NCBI GenBank assembly: GCA_014898425.1
Contig: RCSZ01000012.1
Span: forward strand, 1,550,001-1,614,000
DNA from: Botryotinia globosa
Lineage: Eukaryota > Ascomycota > Leotiomycetes > Helotiales > Sclerotiniaceae
Length of the DNA stretch: 64,000 nt
Reading direction: 5' to 3'
Positions within the stretch are counted from its first letter, which is position 1, and each line of letters opens with the position of its first letter. The position numbers and the translations under genes were made by a program. Shown here piece after piece: positions 34,333 to 45,505 of this stretch. The notes under the pieces were generated by a model. It was not told where the DNA came from. It worked only from the letters and a program-made list of their open reading frames with translations, and did not search any database.

Positions 34333-36133
34333 TTGGAGTTTTACATTGGCACGGTGTGTTATGGTGTTGAGAGATTGCATTGGGTGGTTACCATTGCATA
34401 TGATTGTTTGGGGCGCAGTAATATAGAAATAAAATAGGTGGAGAGGTATTCTGAGATATCGATTAGACAGATGATTTGACGAGGACGAGTACTAGAGGAC
34501 ATCGTATGGTGATAAAGTGGAATAATATAAGAATTATTATCTTGCTCTAATAAGAAGGTTTTTGGATGAGAATAATTATGTGATAAAGCCAAATCCCTTT
34601 ACAGTGTTGGTACTTTTACTTGAATAACCAACTTCCTTGCCTATATCTGGCTAATAAGAAGATACCGTCACTCGCTATGAACATATTACCACGTAATTTA
34701 CACGAGACTGCTTACTAGAAAAACTGAACAACTCTTCACCCTATCCTTTATTCTTCATCCTATCATCTGCTCTTCTCTCTTCTAGTTTTCCTATATACCT
34801 GTTTTATCCGATCTTAAAATCTCAAGTCGGAGTTGGCCTTGAACAAACTGACCTCTAAAACATATTCGACGACCGAAATAATCTTGAATGGTTCTTGGGA
34901 ACGGCTACTTCTAATCAGTATATCTCGGTGCAATCTTCTCCGCGCGAAATTGGTGAGATTCTATTCGCGTAAAATAGGGAATGTTACTGTAGACAACCGC
35001 TTTCAGGCTTGGGCGGCGCTGAGTATGAACTTGTCAAGTTTTAATCATTAGGTTTTGGTGGTGAGGGGGCTGGGACGCAGACAGTTATTTATGATTGGGG
35101 ATCTGGATGCGCGTAATAGTTTTCAGGGGTTTTTGCGGTCAATATGGTAGTATAGGCCATCCTAGTCAAATTCGTTTGTCAAAAACCAGTAGATTCGTTT
35201 TCCGAGTGGGTGGAGGTAGTATTAAAAACAGCTCAAGAAACAAGTTGGAAAGTGGTGCGAAGCCTGGGCAAGAGGGGAATAATTTATTTTATTATTGAAA
35301 ACTTATTACTATCTATACATGCTAGGGTTCTCTTGACTATTTGTAGTGCGATTGTCTATTCCTCTTGGATTTGATCCAAAGGGCCTTCCTTTATGATTGG
35401 TTTCTAATGTGGGGAATCTTCGCTTATTTTCGAATCCCTTTCCTCCTTTTGCTAAATGTTTAACTTTACTCGAAGAATTATAAGATTGATTTATTTATTC
35501 ATTTAGTTTCCGAAATAGAGTGCTTAATAGTCTAGACTACAGTCCAATAATATAAGGATTTGGATATTCAAAAGCAATTAGAAATTTGAAAAAATTCTAT
35601 CTTTTTATAATATTCAATAATTTCAAATTATTTAATTCTCTCAATTGATTTGAAGATTTGATAATCTACATTTCTAAACTGTAGTCTGGACTATCAAGTA
35701 ATCTGTCACAAATAACATGGGGAAAATAGACCGATCTATGGTCTTTTTTAGTTTCAATGAAATCATGCTGTACTTGAACAAGGCTGGAAGCCTGACCACG
35801 ATTCTGCCCTAACTATCAACTGTGTGACAGTATCTTTACAATCTCCATCATTCTCCATCGTGGTATAACAGTTGATTAGCTGTTACACGATTAGAGTGGT
35901 GTCGCTACTGTGCCAATCTTCGTGTAACTGTGTGGTGGCGCTTCAAAGTTAATCCCTTCCCGTGTACGAAGTTTCTGGTGAATATATATTTGAAGAGGTA
36001 CCTAGGTAGGTAATCATATTACAAGATACTGCGGATTTCACAAGCTCTCCGATCCAAGGTCTAGGTAGCACCAATATCTTTCGCGGCTACTTGACTGACA
36101 TTTCATCTATTATTTCCCTCCCGAGACTCCAAG
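34333..36133. other. Intergenic region with small MITE
   Basis: I see no gene in these 1.8 kb. They contain the 3' flank of MMS19, an inverted-repeat element at 35528-35693, and the promoter of the permease gene, which includes a TACCTAGGTAGGTA palindrome near 35999. Confidence 0.5.
35528..35693. mobile_element. Tc1/mariner-like MITE
   Basis: The left end TAGTCTAGACTACAGT and the right end ACTGTAGTCTGGACTA are inverted repeats with one mismatch over 16 bp; similarity extends a few bases outward. Both ends carry the TA dinucleotide expected from TA target duplication. The interior is AT-rich and codes for nothing. Size, ends and TA flanks fit a non-autonomous Tc1/mariner (Fot/pogo-type) element. 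I have no family match. Confidence 0.65.
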
Positions 36134-37864
36134 ATGGACGCTGAATCTAATCAACCGGTCTTGTCCGATGCTTCTGATTTGCATCATCGAGACTACTCTG
36201 ATAAACAAGTTCACGAAGCTTCTAATGTTGCGCATATCAAAAATACGAACTACACCGATAAGCAAAGTCGTAAAGCCTCTGATGAATCAGAGGTAGGTTT
36301 CGACCCGGTACCCGATGCGAAATCCGAAGGAAGCACTCGACGCGGTTTAAAGTCTCGGCATGCACAAATGATTGCATTAGGCGGCACCATTGGTACTGGA
36401 CTATTTGTTGGTAGTGGACAAGCTCTTTTCGCTGGAGGGCCTGCCTTTCTCTTTCTTGCTTATTGTCTCATCACCATGTTTGTCTATGGTATTGTGACGG
36501 CGACAACAGAGATCAGTGCATATATGCCAATTCATGGAAGTACGATGGCATCATATGCCTCTCGTTACGTGTCTCCCAGTCTTGGGTTCGCGATGGGTTG
36601 GCTGTATTGGTATTCTTTCGCTATCGTTGTTCCCTACGAGATTACGGCGGCGGGATTGGTTATTGATTATTGGCCAAATGGTGTAAATATCGCCGTGTGG
36701 ATCACCATCCTTCTCTTGATCATCATCGGATTGAATTGCTTTCCGGTGAAAGTTTATGGCGAGACTGAGTTTTGGTTCGCATCTCTGAAAGTTTTCATGA
36801 TCATCGGCCTCTTGATACTTTCTTTCATCCTCTTTTGTGGTGGAGGACCATCTCATCAGCCACTTGGATTTCATTACTGGAAAGATCCAGGAGCAACCAA
36901 AGAATATCTTGTCGGCGGATCCGCAGGAAGATTTTGCGCTTTTCTATACGTTCTAGTCTTCTCTTGCTTTTCCTTCAACTTCGCACCCGAATTACTTGTC
37001 ATTACTGGAGGTGAAATGGAATCACCACGGCGCAATCTCCCAACTGCCGCCAAACGATACTTCATCCGACTCCTCATTTTCTACATTGGCGGAACTCTTG
37101 CAATAGGCGTTATTGTGAGTAGTAATGCGCCAGGATTAATTGGTGGTGGAGCCGGTGCAACATCATCACCTTGGGTTATAGCAATCAAGAATGCTGGCAT
37201 CACCGGATTAGACAGCGTCATCAATGCGGTAATCATCACATCTGCATGGTCTTCGGGAAACTCCTACCTCTATATGTCAAGTAGATCCTTGTATTCCCTC
37301 GCACTTTCTGGTAATGCACCAAAGGTATTCAAAAAATGTAACAGATGGGGTGTACCTTATCCAGCACTAATCGCCAGCTCCATGTTCTCACTCCTGGCCT
37401 ATCTCAACTGCGCTAGTAATGGCATACAAGTTTTCAACTGGTTCATCAATCTCACCAATACTTCTGGATTCATCTCCTGGATCTGTTGTTGCGTAGTCTT
37501 TTTCCGCTTTCGCAAAGCATGTGTTGCACATGAGATCACGGAGCTCCCATACAAATCGCGGTTCCAGCCTTATTTGGCTTACGTCTCGATTTGCGCTTTT
37601 ACAATTCTTCTTCTTTGTAACGGATTTAGCGTTTTCTTTCCTGGTAAATGGAGTGTGTCGTCTTTTCTCACTGCTTATATCGGTCTTCCTATTTTTCTTA
37701 CCATCTATTTTTGTCATCGCATATTTCATCGGTTGGATGAATGGATGTTGAAGCCGGCTGATGTTGATATGACGAGTGGTTTAGAAGAGGTTTTGGCTAC
37801 TGAGACTGATGCTCCTATTAGAACAGGTCCTTGGTATCACAATTTAGGAAAGATTTGGGAGTAA
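36134..37864 (+). CDS. Amino acid permease (YAT/APC family)
   Basis: A plasma-membrane amino acid/proton symporter of the fungal YAT group, similar to general permeases of the Gap1/Inda1 kind; the substrate is not predictable. One exon, ATG at 36134, encodes 576 aa. The cytosolic N terminus (about 75 residues) is hydrophilic with Lys residues that could be ubiquitinated. The family signature GLKSRHAQMIALGGTIGTGLFVGSG opens the first membrane helix; TTEISAYMPIHGSTMASYASRYVSPSLGFAMGW, the FNFAPELLVITGGEMESPRRNLP region, and SSRSLYSLALSGNAPKVFKKCNRWGVP are all conserved. About 12 membrane segments can be counted. The C terminus is short and acidic. Confidence 0.93.
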   Translation: MDAESNQPVLSDASDLHHRDYSDKQVHEASNVAHIKNTNYTDKQSRKASDESEVGFDPVPDAKSEGSTRRGLKSRHAQMIALGGTIGTGLFVGSGQALFAGGPAFLFLAYCLITMFVYGIVTATTEISAYMPIHGSTMASYASRYVSPSLGFAMGWLYWYSFAIVVPYEITAAGLVIDYWPNGVNIAVWITILLLIIIGLNCFPVKVYGETEFWFASLKVFMIIGLLILSFILFCGGGPSHQPLGFHYWKDPGATKEYLVGGSAGRFCAFLYVLVFSCFSFNFAPELLVITGGEMESPRRNLPTAAKRYFIRLLIFYIGGTLAIGVIVSSNAPGLIGGGAGATSSPWVIAIKNAGITGLDSVINAVIITSAWSSGNSYLYMSSRSLYSLALSGNAPKVFKKCNRWGVPYPALIASSMFSLLAYLNCASNGIQVFNWFINLTNTSGFISWICCCVVFFRFRKACVAHEITELPYKSRFQPYLAYVSICAFTILLLCNGFSVFFPGKWSVSSFLTAYIGLPIFLTIYFCHRIFHRLDEWMLKPADVDMTSGLEEVLATETDAPIRTGPWYHNLGKIWE

Positions 37865-38628
37865 TTTATATTATAGTTGGTTTGCGGATGTGTTTGTGGT
37901 TTTTGTGGTTCAATAGTTAGGGTCGGCTGGTCGACGACAACTTCTTGCTAGCAATTAAAAAGAATTCGACGGAAAATGATCAAAATGTGACCGCCCCGTC
38001 GTGATACAACCACTATTTGACTTGACCATAATTATACCATTTCATGAGTTGCAATAAAAGACATTGAGTTTGAGGTCGACTATCAAAATACTTTGAGCCT
38101 ATCATTTTTCAAAGACTACCGGTGTAAGAATCGTGGATTTAGCTAAAGTTCTTAGGATTTTAAGGCGTTGCTAATTACCTAAAATCAAAGACGAGATAGT
38201 TGTATTTTGATTGTGAAACTTTTGCCAGAACTATTGGTCTAGGTACCATGTAGCACTTAATCGTCTGAAGGTATTTATCTGTTGCTACTAGAGGATGTAA
38301 ACTCCAAACTTACCATATCGTCTAAAATATGAGACCGAGCATTACATGTTGTCATTATGTTCCCTATCAGTACTCGCTTCACTGCCTGTGGGATCACAGT
38401 CTTGGAACCCAACTTGTGACATTATTTTTGTCCATTCTCTTAAAAAGAAATTGTCACAAAGTTAACAAGCGTTCAGCCAACCTTTTATCATTGTTATCAT
38501 ACAGCCCAACGTTGACAACTGTCTGAAATTATTGTGGAAAACAACGCTCACTTTTGTGTTGGAATGATAATACCATTTGCGTCACATGATATTTCTGGTG
38601 ACCAATTAAAGTCTGGTGTGCTAAAAGC

Positions 38629-39325
38629 CTGAGACTAAGGTTCTTAGCTCTACCTAGACTAAGGGCCCGTTCGGATCGATTTTTTTAGGCAATGTAAACA
38701 ATAAATATAGCCTAAATAGGTGTTTATCGAATACTAATATAATCCACAAAATCATTTTGAATTTTATTATCAATATATGTTATCAATATAAATTTACCGA
38801 ATACTAATGTTGTCAGGGTGCAGGTAAAGACTTATATTATATCATAAGGGTTCTAAGTGCTATGAAAGGTTGAGGCCCTATTATAGGAAGCAGGGCACGC
38901 TAAAGGCCCGCTAAGGGCACACTAAGAGTCCGTGCCTGAGGCACGAAGGCAACGTAGTTGGCGCCGTGACAAATGTTGAGCTATAAAAAGCTATATTATA
39001 TTGATTAATAAATTTGAAAATTTATATAACAACTTCATCAAATCTATAATAAAGCTTTAACTAGTATTTCATTAATATATATTACTTTACATTTTATAAA
39101 CTTATAAATCTAATATCAATATCAACAAATATAAGCTAAATTATTAGTTAACAAATCTATTAAACTCATTTTAATAATAAATTAAAAAAACGACCCGAAT
39201 AGGCTCTAAGGCTCTTAGCTTTAGGATTTGTACTGGTATAAATAAGCTAAGGCCCAACACTAAAAGCCTTAGCTTGAAAATTTGTACCGACAAACCCTTC
39301 GCTTATACGGACTAAGGTTCTTAGC
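38629..39325. repeat. Dispersed CTAAGGxTCTTAGC motifs around the MITE
   Basis: The near-palindrome CTAAGGTTCTTAGC occurs at about 38631 and again at about 39310, and related copies (CTAAGGCTCTTAGC at about 39206, AAGCCTTAGC near 39279) lie between. Downstream copies share an ATTTGTACxG segment at about 50-bp spacing. The MITE appears to have inserted within this small tandem family. Confidence 0.55.
38663..39206. mobile_element. PIF/Harbinger-like MITE with TAA target duplications
   Basis: The element begins GGGCCCGTTCGGATCGATTT and ends AAAAAAACGACCCGAATAGG + CTC. These ends are inverted repeats over about 24 bp with a few mismatches. It is flanked by TAA on both sides (38660-38662 and 39207-39209), matching the 3-bp TWA duplication of PIF/Harbinger elements. 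At 544 bp with no coding frame it is non-autonomous. Its AT-rich arms surround a more GC-rich centre near 38860-38970. Confidence 0.75.
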
Positions 39326-39947
39326 TTGAAAGATTCTGCGCCAATTCCCGGTTCTCCACGCACTAAAAGCCTCTTCGAGTTTTACTAATCTATGACTTAC
39401 TGATCAAGCGACCTCAGTAGCTTACTAGTATATGTACTTGGTCTGTTACATCTCGCTAACAAATGCTTGTTAACCAGCAAGAATCGAATCTTAGAATTAC
39501 CCAGGATTTATTTTGTGAGGTCATATAAGATTATAATTTTACTACCTGGGTACACAGTCTGAGTACAACTTATATAATGCTAAATACGATAGAACTATCG
39601 CTTCCATTCTCCATATCGTTTCAATCGGGGACAAAAACATACAATGTCACGCTGACGTAATTTAGAATATAATTATTATCAATAATCTATCTACACTTCT
39701 GGGGTGTTTGCCTGCATGAAACCCGAACTTTAAGGTTATCAAGGACCAATACCAATGTCACATACAAAACAAATGAATAGAAAAGGCCATGATAGCTACT
39801 CTCTACATAGGAAACTTAACGTGAAGGAAGAAAAATTACTTGATAAATATTTTGAAAAGAATAATAGAAAAAGAGAAGAGAAAAATCTAACAAACCTAGG
39901 TCCTTATCAACCTATCCCCGATCAAAGCTTAGTATAGAAATATTCAT

Positions 39948-40430
39948 CTAAGCAGTTCTCGAACCACTCGCACCCAAAGTATAAATCAACCCACAAATAA
40001 TCAATCCCCTACAGAGAAATTTCTTCGAGAAGATTTCCTCCCACCACCCATCCTCTTCAGGTACACTAAACCCGCCCTGTTGCCCCCTCGCCTTTGCCAA
40101 TTCCTTCTGTTGCCAATCCGTCAAAAACGCATATTCTTCTTGTCCCGGCTGAACCTGCGGACGCAGCGATGCGATATCATTATGATTCAGCGAGCCGGGT
40201 ATATATAACGGTGCTAATTTCGGAGCATTCAAAGGACGACGACGGAATTCCTGACGGAGGAGATGAGGATCGCGGGCGGGAGGGATATAATCCATATAGC
40301 CTTCATCGCATGTGATGCAGCCTGTGCGACGATGTGCTGGCGCTGTTTTGTTTTGGTATTCGGGGTTGGTGTAGAATTTTGATGGCATTTTGGGAGGGGG
40401 GGTTGGACGTGAGTTTTGGAACATGGACAT
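39948..40430 (-). CDS. Small fungal protein with C-terminal membrane anchor, function unknown
   Basis: A single exon of 160 aa starts at an ATG (MSMFQNSRPTPPPKMPSKFY); the Met at residue 15 is an alternative. The N-terminal half is basic and Pro-rich with a GCITCDEGYMDYIPPARD segment. The central part is polar. The last 25 residues contain a hydrophobic helix (FLCRGLIICGLIYTLGASGS) close to the C terminus, after EEDGWWEEIFSKK, which suggests a tail-anchored protein. No family is recognised. Confidence 0.7.
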   Translation of the reverse strand: MSMFQNSRPTPPPKMPSKFYTNPEYQNKTAPAHRRTGCITCDEGYMDYIPPARDPHLLRQEFRRRPLNAPKLAPLYIPGSLNHNDIASLRPQVQPGQEEYAFLTDWQQKELAKARGQQGGFSVPEEDGWWEEIFSKKFLCRGLIICGLIYTLGASGSRTA

Positions 40431-41120
40431 GGTGGTGCTGATTGACTGATACTCTTTAGTTGGAGATGAGTTTGGGCTTACCTGTTTGTTTGTTTTGTTT
40501 TGTTTTGTTTTTTGAATAATTGATTTGAATTAATGTAGGTATATAAGTTACCACCAGGGCAGACTTTTCGAATGTAGTTGAGGTCGGAAAACGAAAGTTG
40601 GAATTGCGAGTGTAATGAAAGTGCGGTTCTGTGGATGGCTGTTCTTTACAATTGGATTGTTCATGGAATGTTGTTTGGCTATATAGCTCGGTCATCCTTT
40701 GTCCTTTGGATAACAAAAGGTCTTGAAAATTTGAACGTAGCTCAAAGACTTTCTTTGTGCGAGATGCACAAGTCGTTCTATTTTGAAAATAACAATTACA
40801 TTGTCCGGTCATTTCCTTTGTTGTCTTACTCTCGACAAGACAAAGAAAGATACATTCTTAGTCTTCAGAAAAAGGAAATTCACGCTGAGGGGAAGTGAAA
40901 ATGACAAGTCTCCAGGATACTTGGTTACTTTGCAAGGCAGAACAATGCTTGAACAGATGCATTCTGTCTCTACAATTATGCTCATCCCCTTTTTCTATTG
41001 TTGTCTTAATTTTTTCTAAATATTCTTCAAAATAAACACAAAATCAACCATCTCAATTTTAAACACTGCTAGTCTAAGTCGTTCTTCAAAAAATCAAACC
41101 CCTCTCAGTCATACTCCATC
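40431..41120. other. Divergent spacer
   Basis: About 690 bp between the minus-strand tail-anchored protein and the plus-strand Cys-motif protein. A (TTTTG)n run lies at about 40486-40512. Overlapping open frames here start without ATG or look random. Confidence 0.5.
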
Positions 41121-42251
41121 ATGTGCAACCTCACCCTCACCTTTTGCCCAACCTGTTCGAAGGTTGCGGCTCCATCTCGAGTCGAAAAGTGCGCTGACCG
41201 ATCTAACGCAGCCCACACTCCCATTACAACCAAAATCACCGCCATGAACCCTTGCTTTCGATGCAGCAGTCGCAACCAACCATCCAATCCCACCGGCGTC
41301 CTCACTCGAGACATCCTCGAAGACATGTGCATGAAGATCCCCGAATGGCATCCCACTACACCACAGGAGCCCATTCCTGGGATTCTTCCAAACTGGAACT
41401 CCGAGACCTTGACTCGCGCTCAAGATGAAGAACTCTTCTTCGAACACATCACACAGAGCCACAGCGTAGAAGTCAAGAACCGACAAGATTTGCCAAGTCA
41501 ACGTAGCGGATTCCCGATGTGTTTGATGGCTGGCATCAAGCAGAGACCTTCACCTGTGAATCAAGGGCTTGCGAGATCACGGCCAGAGAGATCAAAGTTT
41601 ACTTCACCTCCACTATCATGGAACAACAACCCTAGAACTAGAAGACTTGGTGTCGTGCCAGCACCACGAGTTGCATCACTTCAGAGAGACTCTACAGCGT
41701 CAGGAACAACCAGTCCTTTGGTCCCAGGGGGGGATCATCGAAGAAGTCAAGTTCAAGGGGAATCTTCCATCGTATCTCCACCACTCAGACTCCAAATCCC
41801 ACCTCAAATACCATCTTTCAGCGAAACCCAAGACTCAGAATCCACCCCCTCATCAGCCTCATCGTCCACACCAACCCGTTCCCAATATCTCCTCTCAGGA
41901 TCATCAACTCAGACAGAGACATTCAGCCCCCTCGCCTTCGCTCAAATCCCCACGCATTACGACACACGACGACCTTCCATCCTGACACCTCCTCGCGTTC
42001 CCACAACCCACCCACAACTCCAAGCACGCGAACAACACGAGATCATTAACCAAATGTCTCCACGCACTCGAGAAGATCAAGAAGAACTGAAACGTCAAAA
42101 TCTCGAGAGCGAACGAATGCGTGTATTGCAACAACGCGATGTGCCGCCACGACATGTCAAGGATGTAGAATTCAAGAGCGTACGACCCAAGCGTAGCTTG
42201 AGATTGCTTCCGAGTCTTCCATCGTTCGGTTCCTTGCGGTTTGATGTTTGA
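41121..42251 (+). CDS. Disordered protein with N-terminal CxxC pairs, function unknown
   Basis: One exon of 376 aa begins with an ATG (MCNLTLTFCPTCSK). The first 60 residues carry CPTC and CFRC pairs plus further Cys and a nearby His, which could bind a metal. A moderately conserved-looking segment follows (DEELFFEHITQSHSVEVKNRQD). From about residue 130 the protein is Ser/Thr/Pro/Gln-rich and probably disordered, ending in a basic stretch (SVRPKRSLRLLPSLPSFGSL). I do not recognise a family. A shorter plus-strand frame and an antisense frame overlap it but are less likely. Confidence 0.6.
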   Translation: MCNLTLTFCPTCSKVAAPSRVEKCADRSNAAHTPITTKITAMNPCFRCSSRNQPSNPTGVLTRDILEDMCMKIPEWHPTTPQEPIPGILPNWNSETLTRAQDEELFFEHITQSHSVEVKNRQDLPSQRSGFPMCLMAGIKQRPSPVNQGLARSRPERSKFTSPPLSWNNNPRTRRLGVVPAPRVASLQRDSTASGTTSPLVPGGDHRRSQVQGESSIVSPPLRLQIPPQIPSFSETQDSESTPSSASSSTPTRSQYLLSGSSTQTETFSPLAFAQIPTHYDTRRPSILTPPRVPTTHPQLQAREQHEIINQMSPRTREDQEELKRQNLESERMRVLQQRDVPPRHVKDVEFKSVRPKRSLRLLPSLPSFGSLRFDV

Positions 42252-42684
42252 CCGACGACGTGTGAGCGCTATGTGTCTCTAGTGAGCTGGTTCTCACTTC
42301 CATTTTCCAAATCCACTCGTCTTGGCGTTTATAAGTTTTCTTGCGGCATTATTAAAACAAATCGAGAAAAAGTAGGGCCCTGGAGTAATTCATTGTAACA
42401 TTTTTATAACAAATAAAATCCCCTTCATCTTCATTCTTTTCTTTTTTTCACTCGTCTTTATCATTATCATTTCCTCTCATCACAATTCACAAAATAACAA
42501 AGAGAAATGGATTGTAGGCTCAGGCCCTAGAGATAAAAGATGTAATATTTCTCATGAAAAAGTAATTTAACACCAATGAAACTGTAATATCATGTCTATG
42601 TTAAAAGGTGTTTCCATCCGCTGTGAACGCCGTGCTCCTATGATACTCTCATCTCATTATTCACTTCCTCGTTTACTTGATATC
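42252..42684. other. Convergent spacer
   Basis: The 433 bp contain the 3' flanks of the Cys-motif gene (plus) and dapB (minus). No gene is visible. Confidence 0.5.
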
Positions 42685-45505
42685 TCAAACTTTTGCTGCG
42701 TCAATTTCTAAAGGTACAGCGTTTGCAGTACGTAACCATTCTCCATTGAATGCATTGATAAGCCAGTTATTAAGTTCTGCGAGTGGAGTGGTCAGCATTC
42801 GAAAAAATCGAATGTAATAGGAATTACTTACTGTCATAAACAATTCTGTTCGCGTTATGAAAATAGATAGAATGATCACTGTCTGGGAAAACATGTACGT
42901 CGTAATTTTCCACACCGGCAAGGTCGAGTTTGTCCAACAAAGTGAGCGTGTTTTGCATATGAACATTGTCATCTGCGACACCATGCATAATCAAGAATCG
43001 AACATTCTTGGCGAGTGACTTTACATCGCTAATGCTGGTATTATCATATCCGCTAGGGTTATGTTGTGGTGTGTGCATATATCGCTCCGTATAGATAGAA
43101 TCGTAAAATCTCCAATCGGTAACGGGCGCAACTGCCATACCATAAGAAAATGTTTCTCCAGCATCTTCTTCCAAGGTCTTTAATGTCATGAAACCACCAT
43201 ATGACCAACCCCAAATAGCCATCCTCGATTCGTCGACATACTTTTTACTAGCCCAGATTTTGGCAGTTTCAATTTGATCACGTGCTTCATAGTGGCCGAT
43301 GTTGCCACGAATAATGGTTCGGGCTTTTCGTCCAATGAATCCAGTTCCACGGCCATCGACAGTCACAACAATGTATCCGAGGTTTGAGGCAATGTAGGAT
43401 TCAAAGTCAACACCAAAGCTCTTGCTAACAGTTTGAGATCCGGGACCTCCGTAAAGATAAAATAATACTGGATACTTCTTCTTTGGGTTGAAGTGTGGTG
43501 GTCGACGTTCGACGACTTGCAATTCAAATCCATCAATTGTGACAGTCTGGTAGATTAGAATAGGCAATTCGTGTTTCTTTGCCATGTCAGCTAGTTCTTT
43601 GTTCTCCTCAATGACATGTGTATATTGGTTATTGTTGCTGGGAGTGCTGATAACTTTCTGCCATGGAATATTTGGGCCATTGTAGTTAAGGAGTACGTAT
43701 CCAGCACCCTTAGAAAATGAAGCACCATAATAACCTTCCGTCGAAGTATCGGTGATAGCTTTCATTTCCGTACCATCTAGTTTGACGCTGTATACTTGTC
43801 TTGTAATTGGTGACTCTTTAGTAGAAACGAAATAGACAAGATTTTTCTTGAGATCAACAGCAGAAGGCGCTTTTACTACCTCCCAGTCTCCAGAGGTAAG
43901 AAGTATAGGTTCAGGATTATCCATTGGCGTGAAATATCCCAAATGATCATAATTTTCGTGAATGATAGTATCAATATATCCATCGTGGGGACGACCGTTT
44001 GCAGGATCCGCAGGGATATAGCGAGTGTCTTCGGATACTTCAAACCATCCACCATCGAGTTTTGCAATGTCTGTGAATCGTACAGTCTTTCCCTCTCGAG
44101 CCACAACATCAACGAGAACAACTCGCAAGATATCACTTTCTCTGTTCGTCTCGCGGATCAAAGCCTTACCTGTCGATCCAGCCCAAACTACCTCTGTAAT
44201 CAAAAGATCCTTTGGCTCGAAGCCTCCGGCAATCTTGACCTCGAAGACTTCTGCCTTGGAAATATCATAAAACAAAAGATCGACAGTAGGATTTGGAGCA
44301 CCGGCTTGGGGGTATTTGATTTCTCTGACTTCGGGATAATTTTCTTCTCCTGGTAAAGGGTCTTTTCCACTAGGTCTTGATACAAAGTATTGAACTGGGT
44401 ATTCAGGTACCTCGGATTCATTTGTACGTAGGAATGCAATATAATTGCCACTGTCGTCCCACCATGTTGCACTGGCTCCAGCAAACACCTCTTCTTCATA
44501 GACCCAATCAGGTACACCATAGAAGAATTCTGGACCACCATCCACGGTTATTTGGACAACAGTTGGCGAAGCTAGTTTTCGAAGGTACATATTGTTATCT
44601 CGAGTGAAAACGATGGCATCACTCTGTGGACTCCAGCTGGCCAATTGAACTCGGCCATCTAAATCTACAGGATCCAATGGTTCCGCAGTTTGAGATTCGA
44701 CATCGAAGATCCAATATTTCGCATAAAAGGAATGTCTCCAATTTGATTGAACATCTGTTGCCACCAAAACTTTCTTCAAGTCCTTGCTAGGGTATACTTT
44801 GCTTGGTGTCAAGCTTCTCCCCGCAACTTCGAAATATCCATTCTTCATCAAAGTCATCGTGTCTAGAGTCCCTACAGCTGAAGGGCTTTGTGTTCTGACA
44901 TCTTCCACAATCAAATAATCCTTTCCGACGGAACCTTGTTCGAGGAGTAATCCATCCTCCCCGTTAGCTCCTTCAATCCAACTTATACTGTGTTTAGTCG
45001 CTCTCCATTGACCGCCCATAACCTGATCCATTGTAACCTTCTTCCCGCTTCCCCTCGAGGATGTCGCCTGTGGATCGTGAGGACTCTCCGATGAATGTTT
45101 GTATGCCTGTTTCCCCAAAAATATAAACAATGCCAGCACCCAGGCTCCAATGAACACTCCCCCGATAATCCATATCAATCTTCTCAATTTCTTGTCGACT
45201 GACTTGTTCGTTGCTCCATTTATGAGGAATGCGCCATCCTCCATATCATAATCCTTCTCCTCTTCCTCATCTAAATGTATTTGCGTATGTTCATCATCCG
45301 CATACGCCATCTCTCCTCGAGGAGGGAATTTGGGTGTCACCATCGTCGGTTTTTCAGACCCATTCGCAGCAACACGTTCACCGATTCGATCAAAGACCAA
45401 ACTCGTAGTCGAAGCAGTCGAGGCGACAGAATCAGATGAATTTCGCGAGACAGACTCCTGCTCTGTTGACAGGAGCTTTGCGTTTTCTTCAGGATGCCCA
45501 GCCAT
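42685..45505 (-). CDS. dapB: Dipeptidyl aminopeptidase B (DPP IV family, type II membrane protein)
   Basis: A vacuolar-membrane serine peptidase of family S9B that removes X-Pro/X-Ala dipeptides from N termini. Exons 45505-42832 and 42776-42685 join across a 55-nt intron to 921 aa; ignoring the intron would truncate the C terminus. The N-terminal cytosolic tail (about 108 residues, acidic with [13 protein letters not shown]) precedes one membrane helix ([20 protein letters not shown]). The lumenal beta-propeller includes DWVYEEEVF, the substrate-binding double-Glu motif. The hydrolase domain has the nucleophile in GWSYGG (Ser near 768), the Asp in GVADDNVH and the His in DSDHSIYF. All three catalytic residues are intact. 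Confidence 0.95.

Larger units (their letters stand above)
37865..39947. other. Gene-poor region with nested small elements
   Basis: No gene is supported; a 60-codon plus-strand frame at 39755 is short and unremarkable. The region contains a Harbinger-like MITE (38663-39206) set within repeated CTAAGG/CTTAGC motifs. Confidence 0.55.
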
